From Pilasporangium apinafurcum (taxonomy: Eukaryota > Oomycota > Peronosporomycetes > Pythiales > Pythiaceae), in contig BCKE01000061.1 in assembly GCA_001600495.1 (NCBI GenBank), positions 165,985 through 229,984 on the forward strand: 64,000 nt of DNA. The letters are read 5' to 3'. Of the stretch, positions 28,776-38,107 are shown one piece after another. Within the stretch, counting starts at the first letter, position 1. Every line of letters begins with the position of its first letter. The translations under genes and the position numbers were made by a program. The notes below the pieces were generated by a model. That model did no database searches and was not told the origin of the DNA. It saw nothing but the letters and a program-made list of their open reading frames with translations.

Positions 28776-30081
28776 TCAATCCAAGAGATCGATGTATTCT
28801 AGTAGTAGCCGTTGTAGCATCTCGATGACTTCTAGTGGTAGGGGTGTGTCCGACTTCGCACCCGCAGCCAGCAAATCCTCCAACAGTCTCAACAAATCAC
28901 TGTGGCGGTAGCGATGTGCCTGAAGGAAGAATGGTGATCGCAAGGCACAATCCAGTAACACAAGAAACTCTAAGCGCGAAGGATCTTCTAACGGCAAGTC
29001 TGTTGTCTCTCGAATTATAAGATCCACCAGAATCTTGAAATCATTAGTGAAAATCAAGCGCGAGGCCTTTGGGCAGACAAGAATGTCGCCAAACAACTGA
29101 AATGAAACGGAATTTAGTAGGTCACAACCTTTCTTTCAATATAAGCAGAAATACAATAAGCCATACCTGTAAAGCATTATACAGATGCGTGAGTCGATTT
29201 TTTGGACACGGATAGCCGCATGAGTTGATGACATGCAGTAGTGCTCCACCCAGGTGTTCCATGCCTTCTTTATGATCGGCCAGCACGTCTTCGACCAGTA
29301 CGTGGCTATCACAACGCACTTCATGCGCGTAAAAAGCCGCGATGACCATCGTCGTCGCTGCAAACACTTTGGTAGAGCTCACCGAGAGCAAACGCAGCAA
29401 TTTCGCCGACATGCTCACGTACAGACTGTGCCGAAAGACCTTGCGAAACTGCGCTTTTAAATGCGAGTTACCACACACAGACAGCAAATAAGCAATCGTC
29501 AGATGATGAAATAGTCCTCGTATCTACTTCTTTCTTACCACTTGACTGTCTTTAGTTACACGCATTATATTATCCAGAAATTGCAACCAACTGAAGAGCT
29601 GCTCAGCCTGTCGTTTATTCTGCGCGTCCAGTTCATCCAGCACTTGACATGTCGAGCTCACGATGGAGCGCACCCAGTGCGCATTGTTGCGATCCACGCG
29701 CACGAAGTCATCGTGCTGCGCTGTGTTGCTAAAACAAACGTTGAGCAGCTCCGCTGCGCGGATGCGCAGCCAGAGCGGTGAGCAGACCACGTCCAAGAGA
29801 AACCCCCAGAGCTCCTCCAGGATTCGCTCACGATCCTCCTGGCTGGCGATAGCAGCAACATTGCCACTCTCCTCCTCTTCTTCCTCCTCTTTTACTCTTT
29901 CACCGTCTACAAGCCAGCAGGATCCGCGTAATCGCTCTTCGATGTCTGCTAGCAGTCGCAGATTCGCCGTCTGATCCGGCGGAGAGTCAACGAAGCCATG
30001 ACTCAGCATTTTCATCATTTTATTGCATTTCTCGTTCCAGAAGCAAAAAACCTCTATAAATTCATAAGTAGCCTCTAACAT
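28776..30081 (-). CDS. SPIN90/Ldb17-like protein (DUF2013) with an in-frame stop or very short intron
   Basis: SPIN90 (NCKIPSD)/Ldb17 proteins bind Arp2/3 and nucleate unbranched actin at endocytic sites. The leucine-rich domain is clear: LFHHLTIAYLLSVCGNSHL, FRKVFRHSLYVSMSAKLLRLL, then ILVCPKASRLIFTNDFKIL and VDLIIRETTDLPLEDPSRLEF. Proposed exons: 30081-29562, 29516-29167 and 29096-28776, giving 396 codons plus TGA. The first intron is a guess forced by the sequence: an in-frame TAG lies at 29526-29524 and the same frame continues into conserved sequence on its far side. A 45-nt GTGTAA...CGAG intron (29561-29517) removes it and keeps the frame. Otherwise the gene would be truncated after about 185 residues. 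A second 45-nt intron in the CAP-G gene makes the short intron believable. An acidic EEEEEEES run lies in exon 1. Confidence 0.82.
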
Positions 30082-30376
30082 GGCCTATCATTTAAACCCG
30101 CAGTACTAGTGGGTTGCTGTTATTATAAACCTTTAAACATTAGATCATATGTATTAAGTCCGCACAACTAGATTGCATGCATTTGTGCCAATCCTGACAG
30201 CCCACATTGTATGGATATATGATACTACTTTTTAGTTCCATTTGTACCACCCGTGGTACAGAACACGTGGGACAAAAGGTTGAACATAAAATAGCGTGGT
30301 GTGATTTGCTTGTCAAAGCGATTTCATACTGCAAAACACTATGCCTGCACGCTTATCCTTCAGCCTTCGGCTAGTC
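30082..30376. other. Short intergenic region upstream of the SPIN90-like gene
   Basis: About 295 bp between two minus-strand genes. It should hold the 3' end of the zinc-finger gene and the promoter of the SPIN90-like gene. I see nothing else. Confidence 0.4.
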
Positions 30377-33283
30377 TCACACACTTACAAGAGGAACAAC
30401 TATAGTGAGATGGCAGACATTCGCACAAAAGCTCAGCCAATCCTCATTACGCTCGAGCCGGCGTCGCGTGCCATCGTAGCAGCAGTAGAACCACTGCGCG
30501 TTTTTTTGATGGTTGGACGTGGCCTGAAAGATCACATTCACGTAGCGGTCACTCTGGTTCAGTGCAGCGATCATGCGGTTGCGGATCACCATCTCCAGTG
30601 TCTGGAAATTTGGCACACCCAAAAGGTCCACCGTCACAAACGATCCGCTCGAGTGGGTTCCTTTTGCTCCACACATTTTGTCCTTTTCCTGTGCATCAGT
30701 TGGTGCACAAGATGTCGGATCATCTGCCTGGATGAAGCATTTCAGATTACGTTTGTCCTGGCTGACCAGCAAACGACTGATATCGTCAACTAGACCACCT
30801 CCAAGTGCGCGACTCAACACAACACTGGGACGGCTAAATGGCAGTCGAGTGGAAGGTTGAAGTGAAAACTGAGCTGAGCGCTTCTTTTTTATGGAAGATG
30901 AGGATGCGCTTCGGCTTTCCAGATACTTGAGCACTTCCTGTTCCAATGCGCCAATCATCGCTGGCGGAATCTCCGCCAATACGCGTTGCTTACGTGTCTC
31001 TTTGCGCTTCCGAGCATACACTTGCTCAACTGGTTTCTGGCGAGCGAAAAAATTAGACGAAGGAACGTTGTTCACACCATTCAATGGCACTGGGACAGAC
31101 AACGGGTGTAATTTCTGGCGTTTAATTGCATGCTGAACGCTCTCGTTCTCATTGTAACTGCTATCATCCTTCAACATCTGCCCAGAATGAACTTTAGTCG
31201 CTGAATGAGGCGTCGGCATTATTGTAAACTGCGGCTTCACATTCACCTTTGGCGCATCGTAATCTTGCATACTCCTTTCTTCTATTTTCTTGTGGTAATG
31301 ACAATCTTTGGAGCTCATTTTGTCCGCAGCCGACGCTCCATGTGCTCCTTTGTTGCTTATTTCTTTCTCGCAGCCCCACATTCTTTTATCATCGCCAATA
31401 TTCATCGCCATTGAAACTGTCTGCGACACTGCGACATGATGATCGACTCGGTCGACGTCATTGATTTCCATTGCATCCGCTGCATCTGCGACAGAGGGTA
31501 TCACTTTTTCAATCGCTGATATTTGTGATACCACTGTATGAACAATTTCAGCGAGGACAATCGATACTTGCTCTGCGTAATTAGTCATCTCCATTGAGCC
31601 CATTGCACGTGATGACGTTTGCTTTCCGTTTGAGCTCGGTAATTGATTAGTGGAATCTTCTGTGCTTTTCTTGGTTTCATTTTCTGCGTCACTCATTTCC
31701 ACATCATCATGGTCACCTATCCTGCCACCACTTCCTGCTTGCTCTTTTGATCCTTCCTTGTGACCACTGACAGTGCTGTTCTCAAGCATCGCTCGATTTT
31801 TCCCTCTAGTATCGATGTAGATATACAACGGCGCTCCTGATCCACTGTACTGCTTAGGTTGCTGATTGCGATGCGAAAGCCAAAAATTGTAACCTTTCAT
31901 TGCATCGGGGAGAACTTGGCTCATTGACAGAGACAATCTCTCGACAGCTGAACGAAATGCTGCGCAAGTGTGGTTTAATATTTCATCGCGCTTGGCTGTG
32001 TCAATGCTCAGATCCACATGTCCATCAAGTTCTTCTTGACGAATATTCAATTCTGCCACGGCGTGCCACATAACACATTCTCGCGTCATTGCGATTGGAT
32101 TCACAAACGAATTGGCCGTATCGAGTGGTAGAACATATCGATTTGGTACGGAGATGATGCTGCCATCGGAGAAAATGTTGACTGACAGCAGCTGGTTGCC
32201 CTCTTCCATTTGCTCCACACTGACGACCATCCCCCATTGATTACAGGCTTCTGGTGCGGCATCCTTGGCAGTTGGAGGTAAAAGTGCATTCGCGTATTCT
32301 AAAATCAGCACGATATCACCTTGATGGAGCCGCAAATTGAGTCCTAGTACGTCTTTCACTTGTCGTGGACCAGTGCTTGATGTGTGGTTGGAACACATAT
32401 GAAAGTTTCCATTTATTTGTGTTGGAGTCCTACTGCCATGTGGAGTGATCATCTGCTGTTGACAACTGAGATGTGTCATCTGGAAACACTTAGTGCAGCT
32501 CAGACACTTTTGCATATCACTCTCCACTGCATGACACACACTGCATTTATGCCGCGGACAGACAAGCGGGTTGTCACGTGGATGATCATGCGCATCCAGG
32601 CATTTCGGATGAAAAAAGTAGCCGCAGTTGACGAGCGAACATTTGACAAGTTCGTATCGCTCATGGCCCAGAAAGCCACACAATTGACATGGATGCAACC
32701 CGCGAAAACACTCGGCACACGTCCAATTGGCTGATTTTGTAGCAGAACTAGTGGAAGTCATTGCTCCTCCTCCTACCGTCAAATGTTGGATCTCATCAAT
32801 GCAGGTCTGATGGAATGACCGTGCACACTTTCCCGCGCAGTGGAGTAGAGAGCGACTGGTAATTCCACACAAAGAGCACTCATTGGGGAAGAGTTTCACC
32901 TTTGGTGTCATATTCGCGACCAGATACGCGTGGTCCGAGACATCGCTTTCGCGTGACCGTTTGCCGCTCTGCTTATTTCCAGTGGTTGACTTTAAATCCG
33001 GGCGATCGTTCACACGCGCGCATTCTGCTTCATGGAAATCGATCTCATGCGCCGCCAGCTCTGGCAAGTAAACACGATGACACATCGGACAGCTACGCAT
33101 GGTGGCAGCTGTCGTCACCTTCGTTTTCGAAGCAGCATTGTTGATGAGAGCTGTGCACTCTAGGGTGTGTAGCGCAAACGCTTCGCGTTCTTCGCCATCG
33201 TCTGCCACAGGGAAAGCGGTGAAGCAAATCGGACACGTACGCTCCACCTCCATTTGGCGCGCTCTTCCGATTTTTTTGTTCAA
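30377..33283 (-). CDS. Multi-zinc-finger PHD-type chromatin protein
   Basis: 968 residues, single exon; likely nuclear. Zinc fingers in order: two C2HC (UBZ-like) fingers at about 17-43 (CPIC...H..EC) and 65-88 (CPMCHRVYLPELAAHEIDFHEAEC pattern); a tandem Cys/His array at 136-299 with PHD spacing (CSLC...CAGKC..SFHQTC, CAEC, CQLCG, CSLVNCGYFFHPKC, CSVC, CTKC...HLSC). The array resembles the clustered PHDs of NSD-type proteins. Then comes a beta-rich domain (about 310-395: HQGDIVLILEYANALL, then WGMVVSVEQ), possibly a chromo/BAH-like reader. The middle is long, Ser/Asn-rich and disordered. The C-terminal 130 residues look folded (VPNFQTLEMVIRNRMIAALN). No SET domain is present, so it is a reader or adaptor rather than an enzyme. 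A second Met at residue 11 (base 33253) is an equally good start. Confidence 0.82.
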   Translation of the reverse strand: MNKKIGRARQMEVERTCPICFTAFPVADDGEEREAFALHTLECTALINNAASKTKVTTAATMRSCPMCHRVYLPELAAHEIDFHEAECARVNDRPDLKSTTGNKQSGKRSRESDVSDHAYLVANMTPKVKLFPNECSLCGITSRSLLHCAGKCARSFHQTCIDEIQHLTVGGGAMTSTSSATKSANWTCAECFRGLHPCQLCGFLGHERYELVKCSLVNCGYFFHPKCLDAHDHPRDNPLVCPRHKCSVCHAVESDMQKCLSCTKCFQMTHLSCQQQMITPHGSRTPTQINGNFHMCSNHTSSTGPRQVKDVLGLNLRLHQGDIVLILEYANALLPPTAKDAAPEACNQWGMVVSVEQMEEGNQLLSVNIFSDGSIISVPNRYVLPLDTANSFVNPIAMTRECVMWHAVAELNIRQEELDGHVDLSIDTAKRDEILNHTCAAFRSAVERLSLSMSQVLPDAMKGYNFWLSHRNQQPKQYSGSGAPLYIYIDTRGKNRAMLENSTVSGHKEGSKEQAGSGGRIGDHDDVEMSDAENETKKSTEDSTNQLPSSNGKQTSSRAMGSMEMTNYAEQVSIVLAEIVHTVVSQISAIEKVIPSVADAADAMEINDVDRVDHHVAVSQTVSMAMNIGDDKRMWGCEKEISNKGAHGASAADKMSSKDCHYHKKIEERSMQDYDAPKVNVKPQFTIMPTPHSATKVHSGQMLKDDSSYNENESVQHAIKRQKLHPLSVPVPLNGVNNVPSSNFFARQKPVEQVYARKRKETRKQRVLAEIPPAMIGALEQEVLKYLESRSASSSSIKKKRSAQFSLQPSTRLPFSRPSVVLSRALGGGLVDDISRLLVSQDKRNLKCFIQADDPTSCAPTDAQEKDKMCGAKGTHSSGSFVTVDLLGVPNFQTLEMVIRNRMIAALNQSDRYVNVIFQATSNHQKNAQWFYCCYDGTRRRLERNEDWLSFCANVCHLTIVVPLVSV

Positions 33284-33311
33284 CTACCAGTCAGCTGTAT
33301 GGCTCTGTTTG

Positions 33312-35315
33312 ATGTTGCACGAACGTCGTCTTAACGACATTACGCCGAATCAGCTGCGTTCGTGCGACATCAACTCCATGATCATAGTTGCTGGTGCTCC
33401 ATCACTTCCAAGTGGCACACAACAACTAATGAACGCCCGTCTGTCGTGCATGCGCGCGCTGCAGCAGCTGGTGCAGGATGCGCTGCTGCAAACGCATCCA
33501 TCGCTGGATTTCAACACGAAAGTGCCGGCCTTTCTCGGGGTGCGCCGCTCGATGCAACGCAACGCCGACTATCAGACAAGCATAGCATTGCAATTTGCGA
33601 ATCGACTGCGCGAAAATCCAGTCAAATTCGCTCAGATGATCATTCCGCATCTGCCTACCAGAGATAGCAGCATAGATAATACAGCAGATGTTTCCTGTTT
33701 TTCTTCTTCGCATATGTTACGTGAGGCGTTTGTGTCTAACGGCGGCTTCCTGAACTTCGTGCTGGACGACCAGTGGATTGCGCAGCAGGTTGTACGCATG
33801 GCCACCAACGGTATTCAACCGGCCCAATTAACAAACAAGTCCATTCTTGTGGACTTTGCAGCTCCAAATTTAGGTAAGAAATTGCACGTTGGCCACTTGC
33901 GCTCCAGTGTCATTGGCGACACGATCTGCAATCTGCTTGAGTTCCGCGGTCACAAAGTTGCACGCATCAGTCACACAGGCGACGTCGGGTCGGCGTTAGC
34001 GACGCTGCTCGTGGAGCTCATAGAGCAGTGCGTACCGCTGGACACACTTTCTGATTCCCAGCTGGGTCAGTATTATGAGTCCGGCAAGAAGAAATTTGTC
34101 AAGGATGCACGGTTTAAAGCTCGTGTTGACGATGTCGTGATCCAACTGCAGCGCATTGGAACAGCGAATAGCGCCGATAAAATCGACCCAGTGGTGCTGC
34201 AAACATGGGAACGTGCCTGTCAAGTGAGCCGTGAGGCGTATGCGAAAATCTTTGATCGGCTAGAAGTCAATGTGCAAGAGCGTGGCGAGTCAACGTACTT
34301 GAAGTTGGTACCTGAAATCGTGGAGAAACTCGTAGACAGTGGGTTCGCTGTGAAATCTCGCGGTGCACTTTGCATCTTCGTTGATGGTCCAGAGAAGCCC
34401 CCGATGCTCATTCGTAAGAAGGACGGTGGATACTTGTATGCGACCGTGGATCTCGCATGTCTCTATTCACGCATCCATGGATTTCCCGGTGTCGATGAGA
34501 CCCAATACGATGAGATTTTGTATATCACGGACCAGAGCCAACAACTCCACTTTGACCATTTGTTTAAAGCGGCCAAAAGCGCTGGATGGACGAAACGTGC
34601 GAACGGTCAAGAAGTGAAGCTGATGCATGCGCCATTTGGTCTGGTGCTGGGCAAGGACGGTACGAAATTGAGTTCGCGGAACGGTGCATTTGATTACTTG
34701 GAAGATTTACTGAATGAGGCGACAGAAGAATGCAACCGTCGGTCTCTAGCAGGTGAAGGAGGAGACGATAAGCAGTACAGTGATATTATAAGTAACAACC
34801 GTGTGGTGGGCGATGCAGCAATTCGGTACTTTGAGCTCTCGCAGCAACGCGAGCGTAACTACAAGTTTCTCTTTGATAACGTACTTAACTTGAAAGGCAA
34901 TACGGGGGTTTACCTCATGTACGCCTCAGCGAGATTGCAAGGCATCCTCCGCAAGGCCTCATCACCATCAGGATCTGCTCTGGAATCAGCGCCTTCGTGG
35001 TCTGAGTTCTTGACTTCAGACGCCTCAAAGATGCTGACCGATGCCTCACGGGACTGGCACCCATCCGAGCGCCAGCTAGCGCTGTTGTTGTGCCAATTCG
35101 ACGACGAAGTGGGCATGACGCTAGCGCAGCTCTACCCGCATTATCTCTGTGACTATTTGTTCCGCGTGGTCACCCAGTTCCACTCGTTTTACGAGAAGTG
35201 CCGCGTACTGAACGATCCCAAGCAGGAAAGTCGACTGCTATTGTGTGCTGCCACGGATGCCATTCTGGGTCGTGGGTTACAACTCGTGGGCATCAAAGCA
35301 GTTAAACATATGTGA
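33312..35315 (+). CDS. Arginyl-tRNA synthetase
   Basis: Class I aminoacyl-tRNA synthetase that charges tRNA-Arg. From ATG 33312 it has 667 residues. ATG 33378 (MIIVAGAPSLPSG) is an alternative, and an upstream in-frame ATG at 33099 is rejected because it lies inside the opposing gene. An N-terminal Add1-like tRNA-binding domain precedes the catalytic core. The HIGH-type motif is HVGH near residue 192 (NLGKKLHVGHLRSSVIGD), followed by HTGDVGSALATLL. YATVDLACLYSRI and ITDQSQQLHFDHLFKAA are conserved in ArgRS, and the KMSKS equivalent is GTKLSSRNG near 450. The C-terminal anticodon-binding helical bundle ends at VGIKAVKHM. The gene diverges from the PHD gene with only 28-130 bp between starts, so the promoter is shared. 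Whether the N-terminus targets mitochondria is not clear. Confidence 0.93.
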   Translation: MLHERRLNDITPNQLRSCDINSMIIVAGAPSLPSGTQQLMNARLSCMRALQQLVQDALLQTHPSLDFNTKVPAFLGVRRSMQRNADYQTSIALQFANRLRENPVKFAQMIIPHLPTRDSSIDNTADVSCFSSSHMLREAFVSNGGFLNFVLDDQWIAQQVVRMATNGIQPAQLTNKSILVDFAAPNLGKKLHVGHLRSSVIGDTICNLLEFRGHKVARISHTGDVGSALATLLVELIEQCVPLDTLSDSQLGQYYESGKKKFVKDARFKARVDDVVIQLQRIGTANSADKIDPVVLQTWERACQVSREAYAKIFDRLEVNVQERGESTYLKLVPEIVEKLVDSGFAVKSRGALCIFVDGPEKPPMLIRKKDGGYLYATVDLACLYSRIHGFPGVDETQYDEILYITDQSQQLHFDHLFKAAKSAGWTKRANGQEVKLMHAPFGLVLGKDGTKLSSRNGAFDYLEDLLNEATEECNRRSLAGEGGDDKQYSDIISNNRVVGDAAIRYFELSQQRERNYKFLFDNVLNLKGNTGVYLMYASARLQGILRKASSPSGSALESAPSWSEFLTSDASKMLTDASRDWHPSERQLALLLCQFDDEVGMTLAQLYPHYLCDYLFRVVTQFHSFYEKCRVLNDPKQESRLLLCAATDAILGRGLQLVGIKAVKHM

Positions 35316-35350
35316 TCGAACATAGAGAAATGCACTAGAGAGACATCAGT

Positions 35351-35478
35351 GTGGAAATACAAGTGAGAATAAACGATGGGAAGGAAGTAGAGGTCAAGCC
35401 CATACTTGAAGTGAATCCATTGAACTTGACACACGATATTCAGTCAAATTTATTCCTCCCGGATTCCGATCTTACACC
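35351..35478 (+). other. Open coding-like segment abutting the Fanzor element
   Basis: From 35351 to the left inverted repeat a plus-strand frame without ATG is open and coding-like (VRINDGKEVEVKPILEVN); it runs on into the element. On the other side of the element a 51-codon frame starts at 37840. The two may be parts of one older gene split by the insertion, but neither has a recognisable family. Low confidence. Confidence 0.25.
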
Positions 35479-35504
35479 GTTGGAGATTTCAAACGCCCAG
35501 GGCG
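35478..35504 (+). repeat. Left terminal inverted repeat of Fanzor element
   Basis: Pairs with 37813-37839 on the opposite strand, 22/27 matching. Its inner part forms a short palindrome, ACGCCC-A-GGGCGT (35493-35505). Confidence 0.6.
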
Positions 35505-35553
35505 TCCTAAAAAAACAATGTTCGGGCATCTCAGCCCAGTGTAAATTATGGTT

Positions 35554-37503
35554 CTATGCTGTCGACGCAACAGCACTGTCTGCTGGCGGCAGTCGTGTCT
35601 GGTGACTCAGATACTTTGGTCGCTCTCCTCCTTCCAGAGCCTGTCTTGTGAGGCGAGCTATGTTGATTGAAGAGTTGACATCTCGGTTCCACAGCCTATG
35701 ACACTGTTGGCATAGCAATAGACCGTGTACAAGTCGGAGTTGTCTGTCTTCGTCAGCCTTTTTGGTGTTAGGGTCCAGCCTGACACGAAACTTCTCGTAC
35801 TTGGCACCCTCGACTTGGTAGTGAGAGCACTGACAGCTGGTCTTGAACTCGTCCACGAGGTATAGCGAGCAGCCCGCTTTCTTCAACAGAGTCCTGAATC
35901 CCTTTCCCTTGGTGGACTCCTTGAACTTGTGATGCTTCTTCTGCTCCTAGTCATCGATTCCCACCACTACCTTGTCTAGGGTGCCGAAGATCTCCTTGAA
36001 GCGTTGTACCAGCCGCTGTTCGGACTTGAGTATGTTGTAAAAGTTGTTCAATCTTATTTTGCGGTACAACCCCCCTTGTAGAACCCAGTCACCTTGCTGT
36101 ACAACCTGCCTTTGTAGAACTTAGGCATCTTGTTGTTCACCAGCAGCTTAGTCTTGATGAAAGCCTTGAAATTGTCGTTATCGACAGTCTTGCGATAATT
36201 CACTGACAGGTCCGATTCTCACTCCACGATCGTGTGACCTTCGACTGAAGATTGCTTCTTGTTGTTCAGCATGATCTGAGCATACCTCTTGGTCTTGGTC
36301 TCCTGTCTGCACTGGTTTTGAGTGTAACGGTACCGCTTCGAGGCATCCTCGTCGATGCAGAATAGCAGGTCACTCATGTTGAGGTCAATTCCCACCACAC
36401 TTCGCTTGCTCAGCTGTTGCGCTTCATCTGCTGACAGGTCGTCTACGTACCGCTCCCGAGCCACTACAAGCTTCTTCTTGGGGGTATTCTTACCATATAG
36501 ATAGCGCCTGATCAGCAGGATGCTGCAAGCAACCCCATCGGTGTTGATCATGTGGTTGAGTCAGTAGTCACGTGCCTTGAACACCTTCATCTTGGTCCTG
36601 AAGAACGTCTTCCATATCTTGTCCTTGTTGCGCATCAGTTCTCCTTTGGTCAACGGCTTGAATTTGGCACCGTTCTCCTTGGTGAACAGTAGGTGGATCA
36701 GAGTGGTCGTGTCTAGTGTGATATACCTTGAAATGACGCTGGCCCTCAGAGGGCAGAAATTACAGAGCTTCTTACCAGGCTGCTCCATCACCTTGGTCAT
36801 CCTCAGCATGCCGGGACAGTAATCCTGTGGTCTGCACTGCAGGTCGTAATACAGCAGATCCTTCTCATACCTGGTCTTTGCAGGTAGTACTAGGTTCTTC
36901 TGCTGCCTCACCCATGAGTGGTAAAAGGGATGTGACTGAAAAGGCTCTGAGCCGACGTTCAGCAGATCGTTCTTGAGCTGCCGGAGAGTAACACATAGCT
37001 TCCTGATCGCAGCCTTGCGCTCCCTTTTGGTTATCCCAGTAGCTCTAATGCGCTCTACCAGGTAGTCTTTCTGCCACACCGTGTTGACATATGCTTCTAC
37101 ATACTCGATGAAGTGCTGTCTGATATTGGTCTCGAAGACGATCACCGCTTGCACAGAGGCATAGTCGAGCACAGTGTTGAGGTGAGTCTAGGACGACGGT
37201 TGGTCTCCTATCGGCAATAGGAGCTCGAAGTGCTGCTTGTAGAACGCAGTCAAGTTATCCCGCAGGGCTTTGGCGGTGGCCGAAGGCGGTCTACCTATAT
37301 CCCTTTCGCTGACAAACCGTCTTGAACACCGTATCCAATAGCTCGGCATTCACAACCGGCGGTGTATCCTTGTGGTGCATCAAGTATAGCCTGAGGAATA
37401 GGAGCGATCGAATGATGATGCGGTTGACCATCAGTGCTGCCTGACTGATCACCGGCTGCTTCTCCGAAGTCTTGAGGACAGAAGCAAGGCTAGTCTTGGT
37501 CAT
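35554..37503 (-). pseudogene. Fanzor (eukaryotic TnpB-like RNA-guided nuclease), degenerate
   Basis: Fanzor proteins are transposon-encoded, omega-RNA-guided DNA endonucleases. This copy reads from about 37503 (MTKTSLASVLKTSEKQ) to TAG 35556-35554. It keeps the RuvC-I region (SVVGIDLNMSDLLFCIDED), a RuvC-II-like region (VVVGIDD just before a stop), the zinc finger (TSCQCSHY, then GLLLCQQCHRLWNRD) and the RuvC-III aspartate in WNRDVNSSINIARL. Damage: a frameshift near 37285, in-frame stops at 37190-37188 (TAG), 36563-36561 (TGA), 36221-36219 (TGA) and 35949-35947 (TAG), and a second frameshift near 36070. It is therefore inactive as read, unless there are sequencing errors. Similarity is close enough across the whole length for the decay to be recent. 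It is of the Fanzor1 style and distinct from the fragment at 14.8 kb. Confidence 0.9.
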
Positions 37504-37795
37504 TTTGTAGTATGGTAGGCTAGGATCAGGGGGGCTTGTCCTCGAATTCCATCCGACTATATTTCTGTGTTAGATTTTTATTTTCGCCGGAAGGCGTGTT
37601 GTGCCTCTGCATCCAACCTGTTTGCTGATACCCGTCAATCTACTGATTCAGAGACCTCCGAGAGTAATGTAGGGCTCTACAGGTCACTTCACGTGAATGA
37701 GACGCCTCCAGGAAATGGCTGACATCAGCTAGCTTGTAGTCTTCGGCTTCGCGCTTTATGACCTTGGTATTATATGACAATATAAGAGTCAACAC

Positions 37796-37839
37796 AATGC
37801 CTAGGGGGCTGGCCCCCTAGGCATTTGAAATTTTCAACG
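37796..37839. repeat. Right end of Fanzor element: inverted repeat plus perfect hairpin
   Basis: 37813-37839 is the right inverted repeat. 37796-37808 and 37813-37825 form a perfect 13-bp stem (AATGCCTAGGGGG) with loop CTGG. Such subterminal hairpins recall IS200/IS605-type ends, though Fanzor elements vary. Confidence 0.6.
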
Positions 37840-37995
37840 ATGGAAAATGCTGAAGAGTCGCTTACAGTTTGCCAAATACTTGCGCTGATTTCCTTCAGCT
37901 GTATGGAATTGCATTACGACGAGACGCTTCAGCTGGCACGAAATGTGACCTTTCAAGCGCCCGTCCTCCCTGCGTTCCAACTACGCCAAGCTTAG
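37840..37995 (+). other. 51-codon open frame next to the Fanzor right end
   Basis: ATG 37840 to TAG 37995 encodes 51 residues (MENAEESLTVCQILALISF near its start). Its ATG immediately follows the right inverted repeat. It is coding-like but matches no family I know. It may be the 3' part of a gene split by the element, a short independent gene, or chance. Confidence 0.25.
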
Positions 37996-38107
37996 ATTCT
38001 CATGTTTTGAGCGTTTGTACGTGACAAAAACCAGGAAAAACTAAAGGATAAAACGAAGCACCATTCATTAGTCCATAAAAACAGGAAGGAACGAAAGGAA
38101 AACAACT

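Larger units (their letters stand above)
35478..37839 (-). mobile_element. Fanzor transposon-like element with terminal inverted repeats
   Basis: A 2362-bp unit that contains a broken Fanzor gene. Its ends are imperfect 27-bp inverted repeats: 35478-35504 and the complement of 37813-37839 match at 22 of 27 positions and both start CGTTG. Each end carries a hairpin: 6-bp arms around one base at 35493-35505 on the left, and a perfect 13-bp stem with a 4-base loop at 37796-37825 on the right. The gene's stop lies about 50 bp inside the left end, the arrangement in which Fanzor/TnpB guide (omega) RNAs run from the 3' end of the gene to the element end. No convincing target-site duplication is visible. 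Boundaries are inferred from this single copy. Confidence 0.65.

Noticed and set aside
33099-33311. Upstream in-frame ATG extending arginyl-tRNA synthetase by 71 residues
   Set aside because: It lies within the N-terminal coding part of the divergent PHD gene; the added peptide is not ArgRS-like.
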